A stretch of 64,000 bases of DNA, from positions 186,001 to 250,000 of the forward strand of contig NZ_JBLKNW010000006.1 in the NCBI RefSeq assembly GCF_051414035.1, read 5' to 3'. Below are positions 51,890 to 61,043 of this stretch, in pieces. How positions within the stretch are numbered: the first letter of the stretch is position 1; the number at the start of each line of letters is the position of its first letter. The notes beneath the pieces were generated by a model that did not search any database, was not told where the DNA came from, and was given only the letters and a program-made list of their open reading frames with translations. The DNA comes from Halosimplex amylolyticum (GTDB taxonomy: Archaea; Halobacteriota; Halobacteria; Halobacteriales; Haloarculaceae). The translations under genes were made by a program, and so were the position numbers.

Positions 51890-52402
51890 TTACTGCATGT
51901 TCGTCAGCTTGGCCACGTAGACCAGGCTGAGCAAGTGGTCGTCGACGTCGAGGTCGGTGCCGTCGTTCGATCCGTTCTCGTCGATGCCGAGCAGGTAGTC
52001 GTTGAGCTGCGACTCGACGTCGCCGGTGATCCAGTCGATCGACTCGTAGTAGTGGAGCGCGTCGGCGGCGCCCTTGTAGCCGGCGTGCATCAGCAGGAAC
52101 TCCAGCCACTCGAAGACGACGAACTCCGCGGCGTAGGTGTCGGGGACCGACCGCAGATACGGTTTCTCGAGGTCGTCGTTCCCGCCGATAAGGGGGAGCA
52201 GTTCGCGGTACAGGCCCGCGCGGAAGGAGTCGCCCGCGGACATGCTCACGTCGTCGCCCTCGCCGAGCGGCCCCCACTCCATCTCCGCCGGGTCGGTGGG
52301 GTCCTCGGGGTCGGCCCGTCGCTCGTCGACCTCGGCGTCGCCGCGCTTGCGAGCCATCTCGCGGAGCTCGTTCAGGTCGTAGTCTCGGGGGTTGATCGTC
52401 AT
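51890..52402 (-). CDS. Archaellum accessory protein, FlaD/E-domain
   Basis: The 170-residue protein starts MTINPRDYDLNELREMARKR and has the FlaD/E signature in its second half: PYLRSVPDTYAAEFVVFEWLEFLLMHAGYKGAADALHYYESIDWI. It ends DDHLLSLVYVAKLTNMQ. FlaD/E proteins belong to the cytoplasmic ring at the archaellum base and connect to the chemotaxis system. The FlaC part is absent. It is divergent from the ParA-CheW pair. Confidence 0.9.
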   Translation of the reverse strand: MTINPRDYDLNELREMARKRGDAEVDERRADPEDPTDPAEMEWGPLGEGDDVSMSAGDSFRAGLYRELLPLIGGNDDLEKPYLRSVPDTYAAEFVVFEWLEFLLMHAGYKGAADALHYYESIDWITGDVESQLNDYLLGIDENGSNDGTDLDVDDHLLSLVYVAKLTNMQ

Positions 52403-52596
52403 GATACTGTCCGTATTCTCACCCGGTGCCATAAATCTTCCACTCAGTCAGACGACCGTCTGACGACGTCTCCACCGTAAGCGGCCGCGAGTCCGTCGGA
52501 CTGGCGCCCCACGATTTCGGACGACCGTCGCCGTGGGCTCCCGGAGTGTCGCCCCGTCGACACCCGATTTCAGCTTCTGATAGCCTGGCGCGTATT

Positions 52597-52604
52597 TTTA
52601 TAAG
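52597..52604 (+). promoter_or_regulatory. TATA box for parA-cheW
   Basis: TTTATAAG lies about 29 nt upstream of the GTG at 52630, within a T-rich run; leaderless start expected. Confidence 0.6.
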
Positions 52605-52629
52605 CCGGTAGGGCCGAGACCGAGACAAC

Positions 52630-53529
52630 GTGGCGACCAGCAGAACAGGACCGGCGCGCATCTGCGTGACCAACGCGAAGGGCGGGACCGGCAAGACGAC
52701 CGTGGCGATCAACGTCGCCGGGGCGCTCAACGAACGCGGCCGCGACGTGCTGTTCGTCGACCTCGACCCGCAGGGCAACGCGACCGAGGGCCTCGGCCTG
52801 CTCGAGGAGTTCGATTCGGCGCCGCCGACGCTGTTCGACGTGCTGACCGACGGCGACCAGCGCGACCGGATCGGCGATCTCATCGTCGACCACCCCGAGA
52901 TGGACGTGGTCCCGAGCAACATCGACATGCTCCAGGCCGAGCGCGAACTGACCATCGCCGACCTCGTCGCTCGCGCGACCGCCGGCGACGTGGACATCGA
53001 CCCCGGGGCGCTGTCGTCGCTCGCAGTCAACGTCACGCCCGACACGGTCACGGGCGGGCACGCTCTGGACACACTGGACGAGGCGCTCGCGGCGGTAGAG
53101 GACGACTACGATTACGTCGTGGTCGACTCGCCGCCGTTCTACGGGAAGCTGACCGACACGGGCATCTTCGCCACCCGGAACATCCTCGTCCCCGCATTGA
53201 CCGAGGCGACCTCGGAGCGGGCGATCGAACTCCTCATCGACCAGATGACGGCGCTGGAGAGCCAGACCGACATCACCGTCGACACGCTGGGGGTCGTCGC
53301 CAACCGGGTGGAGTCGACCGGCGAGGACGAGACGATGCTGGAGTGGTTCGAGGCTGTCTTCGCGGACGACCCGGTCTGGGAGGTCCGCAAGCGCGTCGCG
53401 CTCCAGCGTGCGTTCTCCGCGGGCCAGTCTCTCTTCGCCTACGACCCCTCGGTCGACATGACCGAGGTGTTCCTCGACGTCGCGGCGGATCTCGACCGGC
53501 AGTTCGGCTACACTGAGGTAACAGCATGA
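52630..53529 (+). CDS. ParA/MinD-family ATPase
   Basis: The 299-residue protein has the deviant Walker A motif NAKGGTGKTTVAINVA, the second Asp in VLFVDLDPQGNATEG and the Walker B-like YVVVDSPPFYG. Start is GTG at 52630, right at leaderless distance. It overlaps the CheW gene by ATGA, so a role in placing chemosensory arrays or archaella is more likely than chromosome partition; no ParB or parS is nearby. A similar parA-cheW pairing near archaellum genes is, as I recall, present in Halobacterium. Confidence 0.9.
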   Translation: MATSRTGPARICVTNAKGGTGKTTVAINVAGALNERGRDVLFVDLDPQGNATEGLGLLEEFDSAPPTLFDVLTDGDQRDRIGDLIVDHPEMDVVPSNIDMLQAERELTIADLVARATAGDVDIDPGALSSLAVNVTPDTVTGGHALDTLDEALAAVEDDYDYVVVDSPPFYGKLTDTGIFATRNILVPALTEATSERAIELLIDQMTALESQTDITVDTLGVVANRVESTGEDETMLEWFEAVFADDPVWEVRKRVALQRAFSAGQSLFAYDPSVDMTEVFLDVAADLDRQFGYTEVTA

Positions 53530-54695
53530 CTGACGACGACGAACGCATGGACCGCGCCCGCCGCATCCGCGAGATGCGCGAGGGTTCCCGGCCACAGGAC
53601 GACGCATCGGACGACGACCAGCAGGCCGACTCGACGGACGCCGACGAGCCGTCCGACGCCGAAGTCGACGGATCCACAGACGACGACGCCGAAGAATCCG
53701 CAGGCGAAGACGCCGAAGAATCCGCGGACGACGCCGAAGAGTCCGCAGAAGATGGCGACGAATCCGTGGACGACGAAGCCGCGGAGGACGAATCAGTGGA
53801 CGACGGGACCGAGGATGCGGAGGACACCGAAACGGGCGAATCGGTGGACGACGAGTCGCCCGACACCGAGGTCGACGAATCCGAGGACGACGCGGCAGTC
53901 ACCGAGGTCGACGAATCCGAGGACGACGCGGCAGTCACCGAGGTCGACGATTCCGCGGAGTCGGTCGACGCGGTGTCGACGGACGTCGACGACGACGCGG
54001 AAGACACCGACACCTCCGACGCGGAAGCCGCGGCCGCCGCGGCGGCGGAGGCGGCCGCGGAGTTGAGCGAGACGGACGAGGGCGGAACGATCCACATCCC
54101 CGGAGCGGACGTCGGCGACGTGGAGGTCGACGTCGAGGAGATGGCCCGGCAGGCGGGGCTGAGTTCGGCGTCGGAGACGGGCGACGCGGATGGCGACGAC
54201 GCCGACGACGACGGCGTGGATCCGGTCGCGCCGGGTGCGGCGGGCCGGGCGGACGCGGCGGAGACCCAGACCGGCGACGAGACCCGCGTCCTGGAGTTCG
54301 CGCTCGGCGACGAGCAGTACTGCCTCGACATCGAGTACGTCGAGGAGATCGTCAAGCGCGAGACGGTGACGCGGGTGCCCAACACCGCCGACTGCGTCGA
54401 GGGCGTCGTCGACCTGCGCGGCCAGATCACCACCATCCTCGACCCGAAAGTCCTGCTCGACATCCCCGAAGCGGGGAGCAAGGACCTCATCGTCGTCTTC
54501 GACCCCGACGAGTTCGACGACCAGGGCGCGGTCGGCTGGGTCGTCGACGACGTGAACCAGGTCACGCCCATCACCGAGGACGAGGTCAACGCCTCGCCGG
54601 TCGACCAGGACCACGTCAACGGCGTCGTCGACCGCGACGGCGAGTTCGTCATCTGGACGACGCCGGAACTCGACCTCGACGAAGCGACCGGATAG
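53526..54695 (+). CDS. cheW: CheW chemotaxis coupling protein with long acidic N-terminal extension
   Basis: The 389-residue protein has a disordered Asp/Glu/Ser region at about 1-245 and a CheW domain at about 255-385 (RVLEFALGDEQYCLDIEYVEEIV; ADCVEGVVDLRGQITTILD). CheW links transducers to CheA kinase; ordinary CheW has about 150 residues, so this one carries more than 200 extra. A perfect 36-bp tandem repeat is found in the extension. Coupled to parA. The basic start MDRARRIREMREG-like segment before the acidic part may be a binding peptide. Confidence 0.92.
   Translation: MTDDDERMDRARRIREMREGSRPQDDASDDDQQADSTDADEPSDAEVDGSTDDDAEESAGEDAEESADDAEESAEDGDESVDDEAAEDESVDDGTEDAEDTETGESVDDESPDTEVDESEDDAAVTEVDESEDDAAVTEVDDSAESVDAVSTDVDDDAEDTDTSDAEAAAAAAAEAAAELSETDEGGTIHIPGADVGDVEVDVEEMARQAGLSSASETGDADGDDADDDGVDPVAPGAAGRADAAETQTGDETRVLEFALGDEQYCLDIEYVEEIVKRETVTRVPNTADCVEGVVDLRGQITTILDPKVLLDIPEAGSKDLIVVFDPDEFDDQGAVGWVVDDVNQVTPITEDEVNASPVDQDHVNGVVDRDGEFVIWTTPELDLDEATG
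53865..53950 (+). repeat. 36-bp perfect tandem repeat in cheW
   Basis: Units 53865-53900 and 53901-53936 are identical, with a partial third to 53950. Each unit codes TEVDESEDDAAV. Identity at the DNA level points to a recent expansion in the acidic linker. Confidence 0.9.
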
Positions 54696-54696
54696 A

Positions 54697-55905
54697 TCAG
54701 TTCGCGTCGCGCCGTTCTGCTGAGTCGTCTTCGTCGCCATCCGGCCACCCCACTTCTTCCCTGACGAGGTCGACCGCGTTCTCGACGGCGCCGACGCTGG
54801 AGAGGTACCCCGCGCCGACCGACGTTTTCAGCGCTTTCGCGGGCCGGCCCCGTAACACGGTGGGGCCGACCTGCGCGACGGCGCCGTCGCCGACGCTGAC
54901 GAGCCAGCCGACCGAGTCGAAGCGGTAGCCGTCGAGTCGCGGTTCGAACCCGCCGCTGCCCGAGCGCTCGTGTTCGACGAGGCGCGCGACGTTGTCCGCG
55001 GCGACGCGGGCCTCGCGGATGGCCGCCTGCGCGCTCGCGGGGACGGCCTCCCCGTTGGTGTCGACGACGCGCCCGGCGTCCCCGACGACGAACGTGCCGT
55101 CCTCGTATCGGAGCGTGTTGCGGACGACCGGGCGCTCGCCGTCGAGCGCGTCCGGCCCGCGGATACCGCCCGTCCAGACGAACTGGCCGTAGGTCATCGT
55201 CTCGCCGTCGGCGAAGGTGATCGCGTCGTCGCCCGCGTTCGCCACGCGGCTGTCGGTCTCGACGCGCACGCCGCGGGTTTCGAGTTCGTCCGCGACGGCT
55301 CGCTGGAAGTTCTCGGGGAAGCGCGGCGCGACGCTCCTCTCCCGTTCGAGCAGGACGACCTCCGTCGACGCGCCGACGCCCTCGTCGTCCGCGAGCGCGG
55401 CGAGTTCGCCCGAGACCTGCACGCCCGAGAGCCCGGCCCCACCGACGACGATCCGGACGGGGTCGTCGGGTTCGGCCTCCTCGACCGCGTCGAAGAACTC
55501 CGCGCGGACGCGTTCGGCGTCGACGATCCGCTTGAGCGGCGTTCCGTGCGCCTCGACGCCGGGGAGGTCGTAGTAGTTGGTCTCGGCGCCGAGACAGACC
55601 GCACCGACGTCGTAGTCCAGGCGGGACCGCCCGTCCCCGTCGTCGAGCGTGGCGACACCGGCCGCCGTGTCGACGTCGGTGACGGTCGCCTCGCGGACTG
55701 TCGCCCGGTCGAGCACCTCGTCGAGATCGACGACGATCTCCGCGGCGAGGTCGGGGCGGCGCACGACGCGGTGGAGTTCGTGCTGGACGAGGTGGGCGGC
55801 GTCCTCGTCGACGACCACCAGGTCCACCTCCTCGGGGAGTGCCGATTCGAGTTCGCGGGCGAGGGTCAGGCCGGCGTATCCGGCGCCGAAGACGGCGACG
55901 CGCAT
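54697..55905 (-). CDS. NAD(P)/FAD-dependent oxidoreductase (type II NADH dehydrogenase-like)
   Basis: The 402-residue flavoprotein starts MRVAVFGAGYAGLTLARELE (FAD-binding). It has a second dinucleotide site IRIVVGGAGLSGVQVSGELA and the FAD-phosphate motif GTFVVGDAGRVVD. This is the two-Rossmann layout of NDH-2. A C-terminal amphipathic region could bind the membrane. It would oxidise NADH and reduce menaquinone, but related sulfide:quinone or ferredoxin reductases cannot be excluded. The upstream extension of the frame is discarded. Confidence 0.88.
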   Translation of the reverse strand: MRVAVFGAGYAGLTLARELESALPEEVDLVVVDEDAAHLVQHELHRVVRRPDLAAEIVVDLDEVLDRATVREATVTDVDTAAGVATLDDGDGRSRLDYDVGAVCLGAETNYYDLPGVEAHGTPLKRIVDAERVRAEFFDAVEEAEPDDPVRIVVGGAGLSGVQVSGELAALADDEGVGASTEVVLLERERSVAPRFPENFQRAVADELETRGVRVETDSRVANAGDDAITFADGETMTYGQFVWTGGIRGPDALDGERPVVRNTLRYEDGTFVVGDAGRVVDTNGEAVPASAQAAIREARVAADNVARLVEHERSGSGGFEPRLDGYRFDSVGWLVSVGDGAVAQVGPTVLRGRPAKALKTSVGAGYLSSVGAVENAVDLVREEVGWPDGDEDDSAERRDAN

Positions 55906-56012
55906 GGCGGATCTGCGGCCCCTACCGAGAAAAGCCCACTGACGGCTCTCGAACCGGGCGCCGCAATCGCGACCGCGGCGACGGCCCGCTTCGCGACGGC
56001 GGCGGTAGTCCG

Positions 56013-56720
56013 CTACTCGATCAGGCGGGCACGGACGCACTCCCACCGGGGCAGCGTCGTGAGCCGCTCGTACTTCTCCGGGTCGACCTCGCGATACGCC
56101 GGGTCGGGCGTCGGCTCAAGAAATCGCTCGATCGCGAACCCGGCCTCGGCCAGCGGGTTGAGGTGTTCCGCCAGCGGTCGCCGGTAGTTGCGCGGCTGCA
56201 TCTCCCCCCAGTCCTGGGTGAGTTTCTCCGTCTCGAAGTACGCCTCGGCGTCGTCGGGACCGTTCCAGCCGGAGACGGGGTTGCCGGTCGAGAAGACGAA
56301 CAGACCGTCGGGGCGCAGGACGCGGGCGAATTCTGCGAACACCGGCCGCCAGTCCGGGATGTGTTCGAGGACGAGCTGGCTCACCACCAGGTCGACGGAC
56401 CCCTCGTCGAGGAACGCCAGCGGCTCGGTGAGGTCTGCCTGATGGACGGTCACCGGATCGGCCGCGTACCGCTCGCGCGCCCGTTCGACCGCCGCTCCCG
56501 TCGCGTCGACGGCGACGACCTCCGCGCCGTGTTCGAGGAAGTACCCGGTGTAGTCGCCGATGCCACAGCCGGCTTCCAGCACGCGGAGCCCGTCGAGGTC
56601 GGGCAACAGCGACCGCGTCGCGGGCCACTCGAGGTACTGGCGATGGGGCTCGTCGCTCCAGTCGGCGTTCTCCTCTGCCATGATCTCGTAGGCCTCCCGG
56701 GTCGGCTCGTCGATCGGCAT
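56013..56720 (-). CDS. SAM-dependent methyltransferase (class I)
   Basis: The 235-residue protein starts MPIDEPTREAYEIMAEENAD. It has the SAM motif RVLEAGCGIGDYTGYFLEHG, VVAVDATGAAVERARE, LVVSQLVLEHIPDWRPVF and LRPDGLFVFSTGNPV. The substrate is unknown. A minus-strand TTTTTAT 29 nt from the ATG at 56720 supports this start over ATG 56735. It lies divergent from the stress protein gene. Confidence 0.9.
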   Translation of the reverse strand: MPIDEPTREAYEIMAEENADWSDEPHRQYLEWPATRSLLPDLDGLRVLEAGCGIGDYTGYFLEHGAEVVAVDATGAAVERARERYAADPVTVHQADLTEPLAFLDEGSVDLVVSQLVLEHIPDWRPVFAEFARVLRPDGLFVFSTGNPVSGWNGPDDAEAYFETEKLTQDWGEMQPRNYRRPLAEHLNPLAEAGFAIERFLEPTPDPAYREVDPEKYERLTTLPRWECVRARLIE

Positions 56721-56745
56721 GGTGTCGGCTAGCACGGGCGTCGGG

Positions 56746-56752
56746 ATAAAAA
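56746..56752 (-). promoter_or_regulatory. TATA box for the methyltransferase gene
   Basis: Minus-strand TTTTTAT about 29 nt upstream of 56720, leaderless spacing. Confidence 0.5.
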
Positions 56753-56836
56753 TATCTGACAGGAACGTCCGTGACCGTATCCCGGTCTCCGGAATCCACG
56801 GCCGGATTGAAATAGGTCGTCTGCGAACTGTCGAGT

Positions 56837-57730
56837 ATGTACGAGTCGATCCTCGTCCCGACGGACGGTAGCGTACACGCCGAACGGGCGGCCCTCCACG
56901 CGGTGGCGCTCGCCGACGCGTTCGACGCGACCGTCCGCGTGCTCGGCGTCGCCGACGTTGAACGAGCGGCCGGACCGTTCGACGCCGGCGGCGTCGACGA
57001 GAAGTTCGTCGAGCGGATCGTGGCCGAAAGCCGGACGGCCGTCGACGAGACCGTCGCGCTGGCCGAGGACGTCTCCGTCGAGACGGACGTCGTCCGGGGC
57101 GATCCGGCGGAGGCGATCCTCGACTACGCCGACGACCACGCCGTCGACGCCGTCGCCATGGGAACTCGCGGGCGGCGCGGTCTCGCTCGACTCGTCGCCG
57201 GGAGCGTCACGCAACACGTCCTCCGCCACGCGTCGGTGCCCGTGCTCACCGCACGGAACACCGACGCCGCACCCGTCACTGACTACGACGACGTGCTGGT
57301 TCCGACCGACGGCAGCACGGCGGCCGAGGCGGTCGTCGACGACGCAGTGGCCATCGCGGACGCGTTCGAGGCGACGGTGCACGCGTTCCACGTCGTCGAC
57401 ATCAGTGCAGCGGCGGCCGGGTCGGGGATCGAACCGCCCACTGCCCAGATCGATCGCATGACCGAAGCCGGCGAGGAGGCGACCGAAGCGATCGCCGAAC
57501 GCGCTCGCGACGCCGGCGTCGAGGCTGTCACCACGGTCGAACACGGATTCCCGTCGGCGGAACTGCTCGACTACGTCGACGAGGCGTCGATAGACATCGT
57601 CGCGATGGGGACCCACGGTCGGACCGGTCTGGACAGAGTGCTCCTGGGGAGCACGACCGAACGCCTCGTCCGACGGTCGCCCGTGCCCGTGCTGGCCGCT
57701 CGTCCCGACGCCGACCGGTCGGCGGAGTGA
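56837..57730 (+). CDS. Universal stress protein, two UspA domains
   Basis: The 297-residue protein is a fused pair of UspA domains (about 1-142 and 150-292). Each begins with a SILVPTDGS-like strand and ends with the ATP-binding loop: MGTRGRRGLARLVAGSVTQHVL in the first and MGTHGRTGLDRVLLGSTTERLV in the second, the G-2x-G-9x-G-S/T pattern. It likely binds ATP under stress. The next gene is a paralogue 45 nt away. Confidence 0.93.
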   Translation: MYESILVPTDGSVHAERAALHAVALADAFDATVRVLGVADVERAAGPFDAGGVDEKFVERIVAESRTAVDETVALAEDVSVETDVVRGDPAEAILDYADDHAVDAVAMGTRGRRGLARLVAGSVTQHVLRHASVPVLTARNTDAAPVTDYDDVLVPTDGSTAAEAVVDDAVAIADAFEATVHAFHVVDISAAAAGSGIEPPTAQIDRMTEAGEEATEAIAERARDAGVEAVTTVEHGFPSAELLDYVDEASIDIVAMGTHGRTGLDRVLLGSTTERLVRRSPVPVLAARPDADRSAE

Positions 57731-57775
57731 CTGTGACGGCCTGTCATTGAAACGGCCGGACGCCCAACCGGGCGT

Positions 57776-58684
57776 ATGTACGAGTCCATCCTCGTGCCGA
57801 CCGACGGGAGCGACACGGCCGAGTTTGCCGCCGATCACGCGGTGGCGCTGGCCGTCGCCTTCGACGCGACGGTCCACGTCCTCGGGGTCGTCGACGTCGA
57901 GGGGGAAGCGGGCCCGTTCAGCGCGGGCGGGGTCGACGACGAGTTCGTCGATCGGCTGGAAGCCGACGCCGAGACGGCGGTCGCCTCGGTCGTGGACGCG
58001 ATGGGCGCCCAGCCCGTCGAGACCGCCGTCGTCGAGGGTGACCCCGCGGAGACCATCGTGGAGTACGCCGTCGAGGAAGGAATCGACCTCGTAACGATGG
58101 GGACCCACGGCCGAACGGGCCTCGACCGAGTCGTGACGGGAAGCACCAGCGCCCATGTCGTCCGCGAGTCGCCGGTTCCGGTGGTGACAGTCCGTGACGT
58201 CGACGGCTCGCTGTCCACCGAGTACGACGACGTGTTGATCCCGACCGACGGCAGCCCCGCGGCCGCGGTGGCCATCGACCACGGGATCGCAGTCGCGGAC
58301 GCGTTCGACGCGACCGTCCACGCGGTCTACGTCGTCGACACGATGGCCCTGGCCGGCGGCGCCGACACCACGATGGCCGGCGGCGGTGGTGGCGTCGCGA
58401 CTGGCGACCTCCTGGAACCGCTCGTCTCCAGCGGCGAGGACGCAACGAACGGGATCGCCGAACGGGCGCGCGACGCGGGCCTCGACGCAACCACCCAGGT
58501 CGTCGAAGGGTCTCCCGGGTCCGTCCTGGTCGACTACGTCGACGAGGAGTCGATCGACTTCGTGACGATGGGAACCCACGGCCGGACGGGCCTCGACCGT
58601 GTTCTGCTCGGGAGCACGACCGAGCGGGTGATGCGCCACGCCAACGCCCCCGTGCTGTCCGTCCGCCACGAGAACCCGGAGTGA
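57776..58684 (+). CDS. Universal stress protein, two UspA domains (paralogue)
   Basis: The 302-residue paralogue of the preceding gene starts MYESILVPTDGSDTAEF and has both ATP loops MGTHGRTGLDRVVTGSTSAHVV and MGTHGRTGLDRVLLGSTTERVM. It differs from its neighbour by a glycine-rich insertion (TTMAGGGGGVATGD) in the second half. The tandem arrangement points to gene duplication and joint expression. Confidence 0.93.
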   Translation: MYESILVPTDGSDTAEFAADHAVALAVAFDATVHVLGVVDVEGEAGPFSAGGVDDEFVDRLEADAETAVASVVDAMGAQPVETAVVEGDPAETIVEYAVEEGIDLVTMGTHGRTGLDRVVTGSTSAHVVRESPVPVVTVRDVDGSLSTEYDDVLIPTDGSPAAAVAIDHGIAVADAFDATVHAVYVVDTMALAGGADTTMAGGGGGVATGDLLEPLVSSGEDATNGIAERARDAGLDATTQVVEGSPGSVLVDYVDEESIDFVTMGTHGRTGLDRVLLGSTTERVMRHANAPVLSVRHENPE

Positions 58685-58705
58685 GCGCGCCCGGTACTCG
58701 GCAGA

Positions 58706-59683
58706 TCAGAACAACGCTTCGCTCTCGTCGAGGATCTGCGCGGGGCCGCCGATCTCCCAGACGCGGGTGTCGACGCCGCAGTCGGCGACGACCTCCTCGA
58801 CGCGGTCGACGTGCTCGGCAGTCGTGTTGACGTAGGTGCTCGCGCCGGTGTCGACGGAGAAGTAGACGGGCACGCCCTCCTCGCGGAGTTCGCGGACGGC
58901 GTTGAATATCTCGATTGTTCGGGGCTGCCAGTACACCCAGCCGGCGGGACCCGTCATCGTGGTTGCGGCCAGCGACAGGGAGTCGTGTTCGGCCCGCTCG
59001 AAGGCGGCGTCGAAGTCACCTGCGCGGAGTTCGCCGCGCATCTCGGCGATCTGCTCGTGGATGTGGGCCAGTCGGCCCTCGAACATGTGGCTCTCGGCGG
59101 CCTCCTCGTGGGCGGCCTCGGTCTCCTTGTAGCTCGGGACCATCCCGGCCACGATGCGAACGTCCTCTTCGAGTTCGTCGGCCACGTCGATGCGCTCGGA
59201 GCGACAATCGTGGTCGTCCGCACCGGTGCGCAGGTGCGAGTACGCGCCCGTGACCGCGCGGGCCGCCGACGAGGAGCCGCGGCGGGCGATGGTCGAAATC
59301 TCGGGCCGCGAGAGGTCCAGCCCGGCGGCCTCGGAGAGCGCCATCGCCGCGGCGGCGAACCCGGAGGAAGAGGAGCCGAAGCCGATGTTGGTCGGGAAGG
59401 AGTTCTCCGAGACGAAACGGACGCGGTGGTCGATGTCCGCGCGCTCGCGGACCTCGTCGACGACGGCGCGGACCCGCTCGGCGCCGCGGCCGTCGACCGG
59501 TTCGCCGTCGATACGGTACTCGTCCGCGTCGAGGTCGGGGTCGAACTCGGCGGTCGTCTTCGTGTGACTCGGCGCGGTACAGAGGCTGATAGAGTCGTGA
59601 TACGGGAGTCGAAGTTCCTCGTCGCGCATCCCGTGATATTTCACGAGCCCCTGGATCGGGTGGGCCTTCGCGGTCGCCTTCAT
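58706..59683 (-). CDS. mvaD: Phosphomevalonate decarboxylase (MvaD family)
   Basis: The 325-residue GHMP-fold enzyme starts MKATAKAHPIQGLVKYHGMRD, then NSFPTNIGFGSSSSGFAAAA (ATP-binding) and RRGSSSAARAVTGAYSHL. In haloarchaea this family decarboxylates mevalonate 5-phosphate to isopentenyl phosphate, feeding the archaeal-type mevalonate pathway for ether lipids, as shown for Haloferax. A diphosphomevalonate role is less likely. The inner ATG at 59683 is the family start. Confidence 0.92.
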   Translation of the reverse strand: MKATAKAHPIQGLVKYHGMRDEELRLPYHDSISLCTAPSHTKTTAEFDPDLDADEYRIDGEPVDGRGAERVRAVVDEVRERADIDHRVRFVSENSFPTNIGFGSSSSGFAAAAMALSEAAGLDLSRPEISTIARRGSSSAARAVTGAYSHLRTGADDHDCRSERIDVADELEEDVRIVAGMVPSYKETEAAHEEAAESHMFEGRLAHIHEQIAEMRGELRAGDFDAAFERAEHDSLSLAATTMTGPAGWVYWQPRTIEIFNAVRELREEGVPVYFSVDTGASTYVNTTAEHVDRVEEVVADCGVDTRVWEIGGPAQILDESEALF

Positions 59684-59890
59684 ACCCGCAACTCCGCGGG
59701 TCTCCACTTTGCTGTTGTGGCTCCGGTCCGTCGGACGGTGTCCCGGCGTTCGTGCGAGTGTCGAAGTGGTCGCAGGGCGTCGTACTCGGGAACCACTTCG
59801 AGCACCGCGACCGTACTCGCGGGAGACCGAACTGTCGAACGCGCTCCCGAGAATCGTCTCTGCACGATACGTGTGGTTCCTCGTGCGTGA

Positions 59891-59899
59891 ATATTATCT
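59891..59899 (+). promoter_or_regulatory. TATA box for the gfo6-like gene
   Basis: ATATTATCT lies about 28 nt upstream of the ATG at 59924; leaderless start. The remaining spacer 59684-59890 has no gene. Confidence 0.55.
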
Positions 59900-59923
59900 A
59901 TTGTGGGCAGCGATACCTCGCTC

Positions 59924-60994
59924 ATGGAGATCGATCTCGACAGCTTCAGTGCTCGCGACTGGGAGCGCCCGACAGACGCCGATCCGATCCGGTTCGCCAT
60001 GGTCGGACTCGGGTGGTGGACGCGCGAACAGGCGATCCCCGCCGTCGAAAACGCCGACTACTGCACAACGACGGCCCTGGTCAGTTCCAGCAGGGAGAAG
60101 GCCGAGGACGTCGCGGCCGACACGGAAGGGATCGAAGCGACGCTCACCTACGAGGAGTACGCCGAAGGCGCGGCGACGGACGACTACGACGCAGTGTACA
60201 TCTGCACGCCGAACGGGCTCCACCGCGGCAACGTCGAAGCCGCGGCCGCCCACGACAAGGCGGTCCTCTGCGAGAAGCCCCTGGAGGCGACCGTCGAGGA
60301 CGCCCGGGCGACCGTCGACGCCTGCCGAGAGGCAGACGTCCCGCTGATGGTCGCCTACCGACTGCAGACCGAACCGGTGGCTCGCCGCGCCCGAGAACTG
60401 ATCCGGGACGGCGCCATCGGCGACGTCGTCTCGATAACCGGGCACATGTCGGACAACATCCTCGACGCCGTCGACGAGACGAGCTGGCGGTTCGATCCCG
60501 ACCTCTCCGGCGGGACGACGCTCAACGACATCGGGATCTACCCGACGAACACGATCCGGTTCATCCTGGAGGAAGACCCCCAGGCGGTGTACGCCCGGAC
60601 GGAGTCCGAACAACCCGCCTACGAGGGAACCGACGAGCACGGGGCCTTCCAGCTCGAGTTCCCCGAGGGCAAACTCGCCTCGTGTACCGTCACGCACAGC
60701 GCGACACTGGCCTCGAGTCTCCGGTTCGTCGGCACCGAGGGCGAACTGAGCATCGAGGGGCTGTTCTTCCCGAACACCCGGAAGGTGCTCCGGGTGTCCG
60801 GGCCGGACATCGAAGGCGAGTACCGCCCGGAACCGGTCGACCAGATGCGCGAGGAGTTCGACTACTTCGCCAACCGCCTCCAGCACGGTCTCGACCTCGA
60901 ACCCGACGGCGAGCACGGCATGGTCGACATGCGCGTCATCCGCGCCCTCTACGAATCCGCCGAGAGCGGACGACGCGTCGAACTCGACCTGTGA
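59924..60994 (+). CDS. gfo6: Gfo/Idh/MocA oxidoreductase, D-xylose 1-dehydrogenase (Gfo6)-like
   Basis: The 356-residue protein has the NADP Rossmann motif RFAMVGLGWWTREQAIPAV, the EKP motif in AVLCEKPLEATVEDA, and SGGTTLNDIGIYPTNTIRF with the catalytic DxGxY-type element. It resembles Haloarcula Gfo6 (xylose to xylonolactone, first step of the oxidative pentose route). The other genes of that route are not here, so the true sugar is open. ATG 59924 was chosen over GTG 59903 because of TATA spacing. Confidence 0.88.
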   Translation: MEIDLDSFSARDWERPTDADPIRFAMVGLGWWTREQAIPAVENADYCTTTALVSSSREKAEDVAADTEGIEATLTYEEYAEGAATDDYDAVYICTPNGLHRGNVEAAAAHDKAVLCEKPLEATVEDARATVDACREADVPLMVAYRLQTEPVARRARELIRDGAIGDVVSITGHMSDNILDAVDETSWRFDPDLSGGTTLNDIGIYPTNTIRFILEEDPQAVYARTESEQPAYEGTDEHGAFQLEFPEGKLASCTVTHSATLASSLRFVGTEGELSIEGLFFPNTRKVLRVSGPDIEGEYRPEPVDQMREEFDYFANRLQHGLDLEPDGEHGMVDMRVIRALYESAESGRRVELDL

Positions 60995-61043
60995 ACGAGA
61001 TCTAAATTGCCGACGGGCGAGGGTGCGTACTTCCGAAATCGAG

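Noticed and set aside
53865..53950. Repeat array in cheW as a CRISPR or mobile element
   Set aside because: Two adjacent in-frame coding units without spacers.
56729..58669. 646-codon frame antisense to the two universal stress protein genes
   Set aside because: Both sense genes carry full UspA motifs; the antisense frame only mirrors their duplication.
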